64,000 bases of DNA from Streptomyces flaveolus (lineage in GTDB: Bacteria; Actinomycetota; Actinomycetes; Streptomycetales; Streptomycetaceae). Position 1 is the first letter of the stretch, and every line of letters starts with the position of its first letter. A program made the translations under genes and the position numbers. This document shows positions 40,139 through 48,165 of this stretch, piece by piece. Location of the stretch: contig NZ_BMRV01000016.1 of assembly GCF_014648815.1 (NCBI RefSeq), forward strand, positions 1 to 64,000. The letters run 5' to 3'. The notes beneath the pieces were generated by a model that did not search any database, was not told where the DNA came from, and saw only the letters and a program-made list of their open reading frames with translations.

Positions 40139-40415
40139 TCACACCCGGGACGGGACGGCGCGCTCGATGGCCATCATGGCGGCGTCGTCGTCCAGGTGTC
40201 CGCCGAGGTGGTGCAGGAGGTCGCTGCGGAAGTGACCGAGGAAGGCGTGGGGGCGGGGTGATCGCCGGGGCGGCGACGAGCAGCGGGCCCAGGTGGATGT
40301 GGGGCGGCGCGAGAACGTCGATCACGGACACCACGACGATCCACGCGATCGGGACGGCGACCAGCGCCCGGCTCGTCCGCACCGGCCGGCGCGGTCCGTC
40401 GAGACCTTGCGACAT
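40139..40415 (-). pseudogene. Remnant of a membrane SpoIIE/PP2C phosphatase gene (internal deletion)
   Basis: From ATG 40415 the first 50-odd codons read like the membrane-anchored N-terminus of Streptomyces PP2C phosphatases (ALVAVPIAWIVVVSVIDVLAP, HIHLGPLLVAAPAITP). From about 40255 that frame becomes nonsense, but a different frame gives PHAFLGHFRSDLLHHLGG and LDDDAAMMAIERAVPSRV ending at a TGA (40139-40141). This is the expected C-terminal end of the same family. The middle, including most of the catalytic domain, is missing, and the two ends are out of frame. This indicates decay by internal deletion. Confidence 0.72.
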
Positions 40416-40538
40416 GACACCTCTCCACACCGCGTTCGACTCGCCCGCACGGGCCTGGACGGGCATGCGGACACCCACCGGAGGCGAGGCCAGCTCGTCT
40501 CCGTACCGGTCCGCTCGGCGGGCCCCGCTTGCGGGGGG

Positions 40539-41399
40539 TCAGGCCATGTCCGAGCCGCGCAGCAGCAGCTGCGCCACGGCGATGCCCGCGACGACGAGCG
40601 CCGCCCGGAACGGCCACCGGCTCCGGATGTCCGACGGCACGGCCGTGCCCGCGACCGCGACCGCCCCGGCCAGCGCCGCCAGGGCCCCGCTCAGCCCGTC
40701 CGCCGCTCCGGGCGGACCCACGACGAGCACGCCCACTGCCGTCAGCATCACGAGCGGGGCCAGCCACCGGCAGGTTCCGCGGCCCAGCCGCTGCGGCAGT
40801 CCGCGCACACCGGTCCCGAGGTCGTCCTCGATGTCCGGAAGGACGTTGACCAGGTGCGCCCCCACACCCAGCAGCGCCCCGGCCGTCACCGCCCACCAGG
40901 CGGGCCAGGACGGCGTGGGCAGACCGAGGGTGACGAAGGCCGGCAACGTTCCGAAGGCGACGGCGTAGGGCAGCGGCGAGAGCACCGTGTGCTTGAACAC
41001 CAGGTTGTAGGCCCACCCCACGGCCACCATGCCCAGATGCGCCACTCCGGCGGCGGCCCCGCTCAGCAACGACAGCGGCACGCACAGCGCCAGACCGGCC
41101 CCGGCCGCGACGGCCGCCGCCCCGGGCGGGAGTTCACCGGTGGCCACCGGTTTGTCGCGGCGTCCGCAGACCGTGTCGCGCCGGGCGTCGACCGCGTCGT
41201 TGCACCAGCCGACCGAGAGCTGGCCGGCCAGCACGGCCGCGGCCACCGCCGCGGACCCCGCCGCTCCACGGCCGGCCGCCACGGCGAGCGCGGTCACGAA
41301 CACCGTCACCGCCAGCGCCGGCTCCAGGTGGCAGGAACGCAACAACGCCGGGACTCGGCGTGTCGTGGGCAGACGGGCTCCGGGTGCGTGTAGAGACAC
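40539..41399 (-). CDS. UbiA-family prenyltransferase
   Basis: A 286-residue membrane protein with about eight hydrophobic helices. The two Asp-rich Mg/diphosphate motifs are NDAVDARRDTVCGRRDKP (about 66-83) and NVLPDIEDDLGTG (about 189-201). UbiA enzymes attach an isoprenyl chain to an aromatic or other acceptor. It diverges from a type III PKS operon 45 bp away, so the resorcinol or quinone product of that operon is a natural candidate acceptor. The GTG at 41399 lacks a ribosome site, so the transcript may be leaderless or the true start slightly downstream. Confidence 0.85.
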   Translation of the reverse strand: MSLHAPGARLPTTRRVPALLRSCHLEPALAVTVFVTALAVAAGRGAAGSAAVAAAVLAGQLSVGWCNDAVDARRDTVCGRRDKPVATGELPPGAAAVAAGAGLALCVPLSLLSGAAAGVAHLGMVAVGWAYNLVFKHTVLSPLPYAVAFGTLPAFVTLGLPTPSWPAWWAVTAGALLGVGAHLVNVLPDIEDDLGTGVRGLPQRLGRGTCRWLAPLVMLTAVGVLVVGPPGAADGLSGALAALAGAVAVAGTAVPSDIRSRWPFRAALVVAGIAVAQLLLRGSDMA

Positions 41400-41444
41400 A
41401 CAGGGACGTTACGGGAGAACCGGCCAGAGGAAGGCATTACCGAC

Positions 41445-42581
41445 ATGCGTGTCACCGCCCTTGTCGACGACGCCCTTCCCCTGCCCACCGCGCCGCCCCG
41501 GACGTCCGCGCCGGGCACGGCGACCGCGGTCGCGGCGATCCGCACCGCGCTGCCGCCGTACCGGTACGCCCAGGACGACCTCACCGAGGCGATCGGTGAC
41601 CTGTGCCTGCCCCCCGGGGCCGACCGCGCTCTGCTGCGCCGCCTCCACGCCTCCGCCGGTGTGCGCACACGCCATCTCGCCCTGCCGATCGAGCGGTACG
41701 CCGACCTCGCCGACTTCGGGCAGAGCAACGACGCCTGGATGGCCGCCGGACTCGAACTGGGCGAGGAAGCCCTCCTCGGCGCACTGCGGGAGGCCGGACT
41801 CCAGCCGGCCGACGTGGATCTGCTGGTGTGCACCTCCATCACCGGCATCGCCGCTCCGTCGCTCGACGCCCGGCTGGCCGGGCGTCTGGGGCTGCGGCCC
41901 GACGTGAAACGAGTCCCGGTGTTCGGCCTGGGATGCGTGGCGGGCGCGGCCGGACTCGCCCGGGTGCACGACTACCTGCGGGGGCACCCGGCCGACACCG
42001 CCGTACTCCTCAGCGTCGAGCTGTGTTCGCTGACCCTCCAGCGGCGCGACGACTCCCGCGCCAACCTGGTCGCGGGCGCCCTGTTCGGTGACGGCGCGGC
42101 GGCGCTCGTGGCACGGGGCGGCGGCACCGCCGGGCCGGACGGGGCCGGGCCCTTCGTGGTCGCCACCCGCAGCCACCTGTATCCGGACACCGAACGGCTC
42201 CTGGGCTGGGACATCGGCCCCACCGGGTTCCGCGTGGTGATCGACGCCGGTGTCCCCGGCATCGTGCGGGACCACTTCGGCCGGCATCTGCGTGCCTTCC
42301 TGGCCGACCACGGCCTCACCACGGACGACATCGGAAGCTGGGTGTGCCACCCGGGAGGCCCCAAGGTGCTCTCCACCATGGCCGACACCCTCGGCCTGCC
42401 CGACGACGCCCTGAACACCGCCTGGCACTCGCTCGCGACGGTGGGGAACATGTCCTCCGCCTCCGTACTGCACATCCTGCAGAAGACCGGGGAGTTCCAC
42501 CGCCCCGAGCCCGGCACGTGGGGGCTGCTCCTGGCGATGGGGCCGGGGTTCTGTTCCGAAGTCGTCCTGCTGCGCTGGTGA
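41445..42581 (+). CDS. Type III polyketide synthase (alkylresorcinol synthase-like)
   Basis: A 378-residue thiolase-fold enzyme with the catalytic triad Cys164 (FGLGCVAGAAGL), His302 (WVCHPGGPKVL) and Asn335 (LATVGNMSSASV). Such enzymes extend an acyl-CoA starter with malonyl-type units to resorcinols or pyrones. The following methyltransferase and flavin monooxygenase give the order seen in the S. griseus srsA-srsB-srsC operon for phenolic lipids, which supports a long-chain starter. ATG 41445. GAGGAAGG lies about 12 bases upstream. Starter specificity cannot be read with confidence. Confidence 0.9.
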   Translation: MRVTALVDDALPLPTAPPRTSAPGTATAVAAIRTALPPYRYAQDDLTEAIGDLCLPPGADRALLRRLHASAGVRTRHLALPIERYADLADFGQSNDAWMAAGLELGEEALLGALREAGLQPADVDLLVCTSITGIAAPSLDARLAGRLGLRPDVKRVPVFGLGCVAGAAGLARVHDYLRGHPADTAVLLSVELCSLTLQRRDDSRANLVAGALFGDGAAALVARGGGTAGPDGAGPFVVATRSHLYPDTERLLGWDIGPTGFRVVIDAGVPGIVRDHFGRHLRAFLADHGLTTDDIGSWVCHPGGPKVLSTMADTLGLPDDALNTAWHSLATVGNMSSASVLHILQKTGEFHRPEPGTWGLLLAMGPGFCSEVVLLRW

Positions 42582-42589
42582 GTGATCTC

Positions 42590-43105
42590 ATGCCCTGGTA
42601 CACGCTTCTCGTCCTCGCCGTCGCGGCCGAGCGCATCGCGGAACTCGTCGTCGCCCGACGCAACGCCGCCTGGACCCTGTCCCGCTCCGGTGTGGAGCAC
42701 GGCCGCGGCCATTACCCGGTCATGGTCGTACTGCACACGGGTCTGCTGGTCTGCTGCCTCGCCGAACCGCTGGTCGCCCACCGGCCGTTCGTTCCCGTTC
42801 TCGGGTGGCCCATGCTGGCGCTCGTCGCCCTGGCGCAGGCTCTGCGCTGGTGGTGCATCACCACGCTGGGGCCGTACTGGAACACACGGGTCATCGTCGT
42901 CCCCGGAGCGCGCCTGGTCGGTGCCGGGCCCTACCGGTTCCTGCGACACCCCAACTACGTCGCGGTCGTCGTGGAGATCGCCGCCCTGCCACTGGTCCAC
43001 ACGGCGTGGCTCACCGCCACGGCGCTCACCGCGGCCAACGCACTGCTGCTCGCGGTGCGTGTCCGCTGTGAGAACACGGCCCTCGCCGCGGCGGCGCCCG
43101 CGTGA
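42590..43105 (+). CDS. ICMT-family (isoprenylcysteine carboxyl methyltransferase-like) O-methyltransferase
   Basis: A 171-residue integral membrane methyltransferase with four to five helices. The C-terminal SAM-binding signature is GAGPYRFLRHPNYVAVVVE (about 110-128). In this cluster it most likely methylates a phenolic hydroxyl of the polyketide lipid rather than a prenylcysteine, as proposed for SrsB of S. griseus. ATG 42590 has GGTGAG 8 bases upstream. GTG 42578, overlapping the PKS stop, is a possible coupled start. The end overlaps the next gene (GTGA). Confidence 0.87.
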   Translation: MPWYTLLVLAVAAERIAELVVARRNAAWTLSRSGVEHGRGHYPVMVVLHTGLLVCCLAEPLVAHRPFVPVLGWPMLALVALAQALRWWCITTLGPYWNTRVIVVPGARLVGAGPYRFLRHPNYVAVVVEIAALPLVHTAWLTATALTAANALLLAVRVRCENTALAAAAPA

Positions 43106-44133
43106 GCGGCGGCCACGACGTGCTGATCGTCGGAGGCGGTCCCGCCGGTCTCGCGACCGCGCTGCACGCCGCGCGCGCCGGGCTCGACACCGTCGTGGCG
43201 GAGCCACGCCCGACGCCGGTCGACAAGGCGTGCGGCGAGGGCCTGATGCCCGGCGCCGTCCGGGCCCTCGGCGCGCTCGGCCTGGAGGTCCCCGGCCACC
43301 CGGTCACCGGCATCCGCTACATCCAGGGCCCCCGCCAGGTGCAGGCCGCGTTCCGGCAGGGCCCCGGCCTCGGCGTGCGCCGCACCCGTCTGCACGGTGT
43401 CCTGCACCGGGCCGTCGTGGACGCGGGCGTACCCGTCCTGCCCCTGAAGGTGGGGGAAGTGCGCCAGGACGCGACGAGCGTGACCGTGCCCGGTACGGGC
43501 CTGCGCGCACGGTGGCTGGTCGCCGCGGACGGACTCCACTCACCGTTGCGCCGTTCGCTCGGCCTGGAGGTGAGGACGAGCACGGCGCCCCGGTACGGAC
43601 TGCGCCGCCACTACGCGGTGCCTCCCTGGTCCTCCTACGTCGAGGTGCACTGGGGGCCCTACGGAGAGGCGTACGTGACCCCGCTCGGTCCCGCGCTCGT
43701 CGGCGTCGCCCTGCTCACGGCCCGGCGGGCGCCCTTCGGTACCCAGCTCGAGGGCTTCCCCGAACTGGTGGCCCGCCTCCCCGCGGAGGCGGCCGTCACC
43801 CCGGTACGCGGCGCGGGTCCGCTGCGCCGGCGGGCACGCACCCGCAGGTACGGACGGGTGCTGCTCGTCGGCGACGCCGCCGGCTACACCGACGCGCTGA
43901 CCGGTGAGGGGGTCTCCCTCGCCCTCGCCGGCGCCGAAGCCCTGGTCGCCAACGTGCGCCGCGGCACACCCGGCCGCTACGAGACCGAGTGGTGCCGCGC
44001 GACCCGCCGCCACCGGCTCCTGACCGATGTGCTGGTGAGGGCCCGTCAGCAACCGGCGCTGGCTGCACGCATCGTGCCCGCGGCCGTTCGCCTGCCCCGC
44101 CTCTTCGCGGCCGCGGTGAACGCACTGGCGTGA
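43102..44133 (+). CDS. FAD-dependent monooxygenase (SrsC-like)
   Basis: A 343-residue class A flavin monooxygenase/geranylgeranyl-reductase-like protein. The FAD motif VLIVGGGPAGLATALHAARAG (in part) is at 7-27, followed by DKACGEGLMPGAVRALG (about 43-59). The GD motif RVLLVGDAAGYTDALTGEGV is at about 252-271. It probably hydroxylates the aromatic ring made by the type III PKS, leading to a hydroquinone or quinone. GTG 43102 overlaps the methyltransferase stop, so the three genes are one coupled operon. Confidence 0.87.
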   Translation: MSGGHDVLIVGGGPAGLATALHAARAGLDTVVAEPRPTPVDKACGEGLMPGAVRALGALGLEVPGHPVTGIRYIQGPRQVQAAFRQGPGLGVRRTRLHGVLHRAVVDAGVPVLPLKVGEVRQDATSVTVPGTGLRARWLVAADGLHSPLRRSLGLEVRTSTAPRYGLRRHYAVPPWSSYVEVHWGPYGEAYVTPLGPALVGVALLTARRAPFGTQLEGFPELVARLPAEAAVTPVRGAGPLRRRARTRRYGRVLLVGDAAGYTDALTGEGVSLALAGAEALVANVRRGTPGRYETEWCRATRRHRLLTDVLVRARQQPALAARIVPAAVRLPRLFAAAVNALA

Positions 44134-44181
44134 CCGGGTGCGGGTGGCGACGGGAGGCGTGGGCCGCTTCCCCGGGCGCCA

Positions 44182-44210
44182 TTGACGCGCGTAGCTCGTT
44201 GCCGCACGCT
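44182..44210 (+). promoter_or_regulatory. Candidate housekeeping promoter of the M15 peptidase gene
   Basis: TTGACG at 44182-44187 and CACGCT at 44205-44210 are separated by exactly 17 bp, 40 bp upstream of the peptidase ATG. The -35 is near consensus and the -10 is weak, as often in Streptomyces. Confidence 0.4.
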
Positions 44211-44249
44211 GGGCTCGGTTGTTGTCTCCTCAACGGTCGGGAGGCCGGG

Positions 44250-44984
44250 ATGCTCAGACGCGTGTCACGTCTGCTTCTCTCCTTTGTCATGGTCATGACT
44301 GGCGTGGCGGCCGGGGTGGGCGCCACCGCCACAGCCGCGCACGCCGACTCCTGCTACACCTGGAACCGCACCCTCTCCCAGGGGTCCTCCGGCGGCGACG
44401 TGACCCAGCTCCAGATCCGGGTCGCCGGCTGGGTGACCTCCGGCGAGCGGCTCTCCTACGACGGCCAGTACGGCGCGCGCACCGCGGCCGCCGTCAAGAA
44501 GTTCCAGGCCGCGTACGGACTGAGCGCGGACGGGGTCGCCGGCCCCGCGACCTTCAGCAAGATCTACGCGCTCCAGGACGCCGACTGCACGCCCGTCCAC
44601 TTCAGCTACGCGGAACTCAACAAGTGCAACTCCGACTGGTCGGGCGGCGCCGTCTCCGCGGCCACCGCCAAGTCGAACGCGCTCAGGACCATGTGGAAGC
44701 TGGAGGCGATGCGGCACGCCCTCGGCGACGTCCCGATCACCATCTCCAGCGGCTTCCGCTCCCGGGCGTGCAACGACGCGGTCGGCGGCTCCGCCACCAG
44801 TCGTCACCTCTACGGCGACGCGGCCGACCTCGTCGGCTCGCCGTCCCTGTGCCGGCTCGCCCAGCAGGCCAGGACGCACGGCTTCTCGGAGATCCTCGGT
44901 CCGGGCTACCCCGGCCACAACGACCACACCCACGTGGCCTTCGACCCGTCGCCGTACTGGTCGGCTCCCACCTGCGGAATCTGA
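44250..44984 (+). CDS. Secreted peptidoglycan-binding M15 peptidase
   Basis: A 244-residue exported protein. A signal peptide (basic LRRVSRL, hydrophobic core to about residue 28, cleavage near AHA-DSC at 34) precedes a PG_binding_1 domain (LSQGSSGGDVTQLQIRVAGW, about 42-61). A C-terminal M15-type zinc peptidase domain has SGFRSRACNDAVGG, HLYGDAADLVG and NDHTHVAFD, supplying His/Asp/His ligands. It probably cleaves D-Ala-containing cross-links or stem peptides in the wall. ATG 44250 follows GGGAGGC by about 6 bases. This is a common Streptomyces wall hydrolase layout. Confidence 0.9.
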   Translation: MLRRVSRLLLSFVMVMTGVAAGVGATATAAHADSCYTWNRTLSQGSSGGDVTQLQIRVAGWVTSGERLSYDGQYGARTAAAVKKFQAAYGLSADGVAGPATFSKIYALQDADCTPVHFSYAELNKCNSDWSGGAVSAATAKSNALRTMWKLEAMRHALGDVPITISSGFRSRACNDAVGGSATSRHLYGDAADLVGSPSLCRLAQQARTHGFSEILGPGYPGHNDHTHVAFDPSPYWSAPTCGI

Positions 44985-45063
44985 GAAATATCGCCGAACC
45001 GCCATCCCCCGGGCGAGGTCACACGTATGTCCTAGTGAACCGTGCGAGATGAAGGGAAACATC

Positions 45064-45198
45064 ATGTCGCTCTTCAGCCACCTGGCACCCGCCAAGAGGC
45101 ACTCCAAGGGCAAGAAGACCACGACCACCGCGAAGGGGAGGACGTCCCACCACCGCAAACACCACCGTCGTACCTCCAGCACCGGCAAGCACAGGTGA
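45064..45198 (+). CDS. 44-residue extremely basic peptide
   Basis: ATG 45064 follows AAGGG by about 7 bases and opens a 44-codon frame ending TGA at 45196-45198. The product starts MSLFSHLAPAKRHSKGKK and continues with Thr-rich and His/Arg-rich segments (TTTTAKGRTSHHRKHHRRTSS). It has about 19 Lys, Arg and His residues and no acidic residue. There is no membrane helix or classical signal peptide. Next on the same strand come an ABC exporter and a kinase. It could be an exported peptide precursor, a nucleic-acid-binding protein or a kinase substrate (many Ser/Thr next to basic residues). I recognise no family. Confidence 0.62.
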   Translation: MSLFSHLAPAKRHSKGKKTTTTAKGRTSHHRKHHRRTSSTGKHR

Positions 45199-45258
45199 CT
45201 CCGGTGCCCCTCGGCGGCCGGTGGGCCTGAATCTCCGGCCGTCGGGGGCCGGCGTCCG

Positions 45259-47151
45259 GTGGGTCGCGGTTCTGTGAACCTTCGCCGTGCCGTCCGCGCC
45301 GCAGCCCCGGTCCCGGGGCTGCGACGGTTGTTCTCCGTCGCCGAGCCGGAGGGCGAACAGGTCGTCGCCGCCGCGCCGGCACTGCCGGTGCGGCAGATCG
45401 CCCGGCGGTTCTGGCCGTACACGCACGGCGGGCGGAAGTGGCTGCTGCCGCTCATGGCCTTCTGTGTCGTGGGCCCCGCCATCGACGCGGCCGAGATATG
45501 GCTGTTCAAGGTGGTGGTGGACGAGGTGCTCGTCCAGCGCGACCTCAGCCCGTTCCTGCCGATCGCCCTGGCGTACGTCGGCCTCAGCCTGGCCTCGGGC
45601 ATCCTGTCGTTCGCCGACGACGTGACCTCCACCTGGGTCGGTGAGCGCTTCCTGCTCGCGCTGCGGGCGGACGTCTTCCGGCACATGCAGCGCCTCTCCC
45701 TCGGCTTCTTCGAACGGCGCCGGCTCGGCGACGTACTGGCCCGGATCACCGGTGACGTCGACGCGGTCGAGACGTTCCTGCTCTCGGGCGTGGCCGAGGC
45801 GCTGTGGTACGTGATGCGGCTGGGCATCTTCCTCGGCATGCTCTTCTACCTGAGCTGGGACCTGACGCTGTTCGCCCTCGTCATCGTGCCGCTGTTCTGG
45901 TGGGCGGCCCGGTACTTCTCCCGGCTGGTGAAGGCCGCTTCCCGGGAGCGCCGCCGGCGCAGCGGTTCGGTCAGCGCGGTCGCCGAGGAGGTGCTCGGCA
46001 ACATCGCCCTGGTGCAGGCGTACAACCGCCAGGCGTGGGAGCAGGACAGGTTCCAGCGCGAGATCGTCGGACGGTACCGCGCCACCATGGCCTCGACCAG
46101 GATCCGTGCCGTCTTCGGGCCGCTGGTCGACCTGGTCGAACTGAGCGGGGCCCTCTTGGTGATGGGCCTGGGCACCTGGCAACTGGCCCGCGGCCGTCTC
46201 ACCCTGGGGGAGCTGCTGGTCTTCCTGGCCCTGTTGAGCAAGCTCTACAGCCCGATCCGGGGTATGTCCCACCTGACCAGCACCTTCTACGCGGCCGCCG
46301 CCGCCGCGGAGCGGATCGTCGAGCTGCTCGACCAGCGCCCGCAGGTGACCGAGGCCCCCTCCCCCGTCCGGCTCGGGCGCGCCCGTGGGCAGGTGGAGTT
46401 CGACGGCGTCTGCTTCACCTATCCGGGGACCGACCGGGCCGCGCTGTGCGACGTGTCGTTGCGGGTGGAACCCGGGGAGACGGTGGCCTTGGTCGGGCCC
46501 AGCGGCGCGGGGAAGTCCACCGTCGCCAAACTCCTGCTGCGCTTCTACGACCCCGAACGCGGCGCCGTCCGGCTCGACGGCGCGGACCTGAACACCCTGC
46601 GGCTCGCCGACGTCCGCGACAACGTGGCCGTGGTGCTCCAGGAGACGCTCGTCCTGCACGGCACCGTGCGCGAGAACATCCTCTACGGCCGTCCGGACGC
46701 CACCGAGCGGGAGATCGTCGCGGCGGCCCGCGCCGCGGACGCGCACGACTTCGTCACCGCCCTGCCGGAGGGCTACGACACCGTAGTGGGCCAACGCGGC
46801 AGGCTGCTGTCCGGAGGTCAGCGCCAGCGCCTGGCGATAGCCCGGGCCATGATCCGCGACGCACCCGTGCTCATCCTGGACGAGCCGACCACCGGCCTGG
46901 ACGCCGAGTCGGGACGACGGGTCATGGAGCCACTGCGCCGGCTGATGGCCGGACGCGCCACCATCGTCATCTCCCACAACCTCCTCACCGTCCGCGACGC
47001 CACCCGGATCCTGGTGCTGGACCACGGCCGGGTCGTCGAGCAGGGAACCCACCACGACCTGCTGCTGAGCGGCAAGACCTACGCCCGGCTGCACCGGCTG
47101 CACGCCCCGGCGGACCCCGCCGCCACGCCCGTGATCAAGGCCTTCCCATGA
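45259..47151 (+). CDS. ABC exporter, fused permease and ATPase
   Basis: A 630-residue type I half-transporter. Six membrane helices lie at about 60-330, with the intracellular loop SLGFFERRRLGDVLARITGDVDAVE (in part, about 152-176). The nucleotide-binding domain has Walker A VGPSGAGKST (about 413-422), signature LLSGGQRQRLAIARAM, Walker B PVLILDEPTTGLDAES and the H-loop ISHN. It should act as a homodimer exporting lipid, peptide or drug. No peptidase C39 domain is present. The start is uncertain (GTG 45259 or GTG 45274). The stop overlaps the kinase ATG. The upstream basic peptide is a possible cargo. Confidence 0.9.
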   Translation: MGRGSVNLRRAVRAAAPVPGLRRLFSVAEPEGEQVVAAAPALPVRQIARRFWPYTHGGRKWLLPLMAFCVVGPAIDAAEIWLFKVVVDEVLVQRDLSPFLPIALAYVGLSLASGILSFADDVTSTWVGERFLLALRADVFRHMQRLSLGFFERRRLGDVLARITGDVDAVETFLLSGVAEALWYVMRLGIFLGMLFYLSWDLTLFALVIVPLFWWAARYFSRLVKAASRERRRRSGSVSAVAEEVLGNIALVQAYNRQAWEQDRFQREIVGRYRATMASTRIRAVFGPLVDLVELSGALLVMGLGTWQLARGRLTLGELLVFLALLSKLYSPIRGMSHLTSTFYAAAAAAERIVELLDQRPQVTEAPSPVRLGRARGQVEFDGVCFTYPGTDRAALCDVSLRVEPGETVALVGPSGAGKSTVAKLLLRFYDPERGAVRLDGADLNTLRLADVRDNVAVVLQETLVLHGTVRENILYGRPDATEREIVAAARAADAHDFVTALPEGYDTVVGQRGRLLSGGQRQRLAIARAMIRDAPVLILDEPTTGLDAESGRRVMEPLRRLMAGRATIVISHNLLTVRDATRILVLDHGRVVEQGTHHDLLLSGKTYARLHRLHAPADPAATPVIKAFP

Positions 47152-48161
47152 GCCGACCGGACCTCTCCCCGCCGCGAACGGCGCCCCGGCACCGGGCCGC
47201 CCCGCCGGCCCCGCCCCTGCCGCCGGGGGCGACCCCGGCCGCCGGCTACGAGGTCCTGGCCCATCTGACCAGGACCGGCTGGCTCGACGTGTACGACGCC
47301 TGGAGCCACGAACGGGACTGCCGCTGCCTGCTGAAGACGCTGCGTCCGGACCGCCGGCGGGAACCGCGCCTGCGCGAACGCCTCCTGCGCGAGGGCCGCT
47401 GGCTGCAGGCTTTCAGCCACCCGCATCTGGTCCGCGCCTACGAGACCGTCGAGAGGCCCGAGCCCCTCGTCGTCCTGGAGACACTGACCGGTGAGACCGT
47501 CACCCACGTCATCGAGCGCCTGCGGCACCGGCTCGCCGCCCCTGACGTGGCCTTCCTGGGCCTGCACCTGTGCTCCGCGCTGCACTACCTGCACGGACGG
47601 GACCTGCTGCACCTGGACGTGAAGCCCTCGAACGTGATCATCGACTGCCGGCGCGCCAAACTCCTCGATCTCAGCGTCGCCCGCCCGCCGGGGCCCGCGC
47701 CCGCCGGCATCGGAACCCGCTGCTACCTCTCCCCCGAGCAGGCACGCGGTGGCGACCTGTCCGCCGCCGCGGACGTGTGGGGCGTGGGCATCACCCTGTA
47801 CGAGGCCGCCACCGGCGACCTCCCGTTCCCCGAGGTCACGTCCACGACGACAGGCGGAGAACCGGCCGGCGGCTCCCGCGCCCCGTCGGTGTCCGCGAGC
47901 CTCGGCGACACGTACGGCCGACAGGGCCGGTACCCGCAGCTGGAGGAGAGGGCCGCACCCGTGCGCTCCCGGCGCCGCCTGCCGTGTGCGCTCGCCACCG
48001 CGATCGACGCGTGCCTGGAACCGGACCCCGCCGCCCGGCCCGGGATCGACGCCCTCGCCGCGGCGTTCGACGCGCTGCTGCCCGCCCGCCGCAAGGACGT
48101 GGAACCGCCGCCACCCGGGCCGGACCCCGGACAATCCCTCCACGAGGATGCTACGTATTAG
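47148..48161 (+). CDS. Ser/Thr protein kinase with divergent glycine loop
   Basis: A 337-residue cytosolic kinase. After a Pro-rich tail of about 35 residues the kinase domain starts at YEVLAHLTRTGWLDVYDAW, without a recognisable GxGxxG loop. The ATP-binding lysine is in CRCLLKTLRP. The catalytic loop is HLDVKPSNVII, with Asp and Asn kept. The metal motif is DLS instead of DFG. An activation segment GTRCYLSPEQARGG is present, so activity is plausible. There is no transmembrane helix or PASTA domain. It is translationally coupled to the ABC exporter (ATGA overlap), suggesting that it regulates the transporter or its cargo. Confidence 0.86.
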   Translation: MSRPDLSPPRTAPRHRAAPPAPPLPPGATPAAGYEVLAHLTRTGWLDVYDAWSHERDCRCLLKTLRPDRRREPRLRERLLREGRWLQAFSHPHLVRAYETVERPEPLVVLETLTGETVTHVIERLRHRLAAPDVAFLGLHLCSALHYLHGRDLLHLDVKPSNVIIDCRRAKLLDLSVARPPGPAPAGIGTRCYLSPEQARGGDLSAAADVWGVGITLYEAATGDLPFPEVTSTTTGGEPAGGSRAPSVSASLGDTYGRQGRYPQLEERAAPVRSRRRLPCALATAIDACLEPDPAARPGIDALAAAFDALLPARRKDVEPPPPGPDPGQSLHEDATY

Positions 48162-48165
48162 TGAT

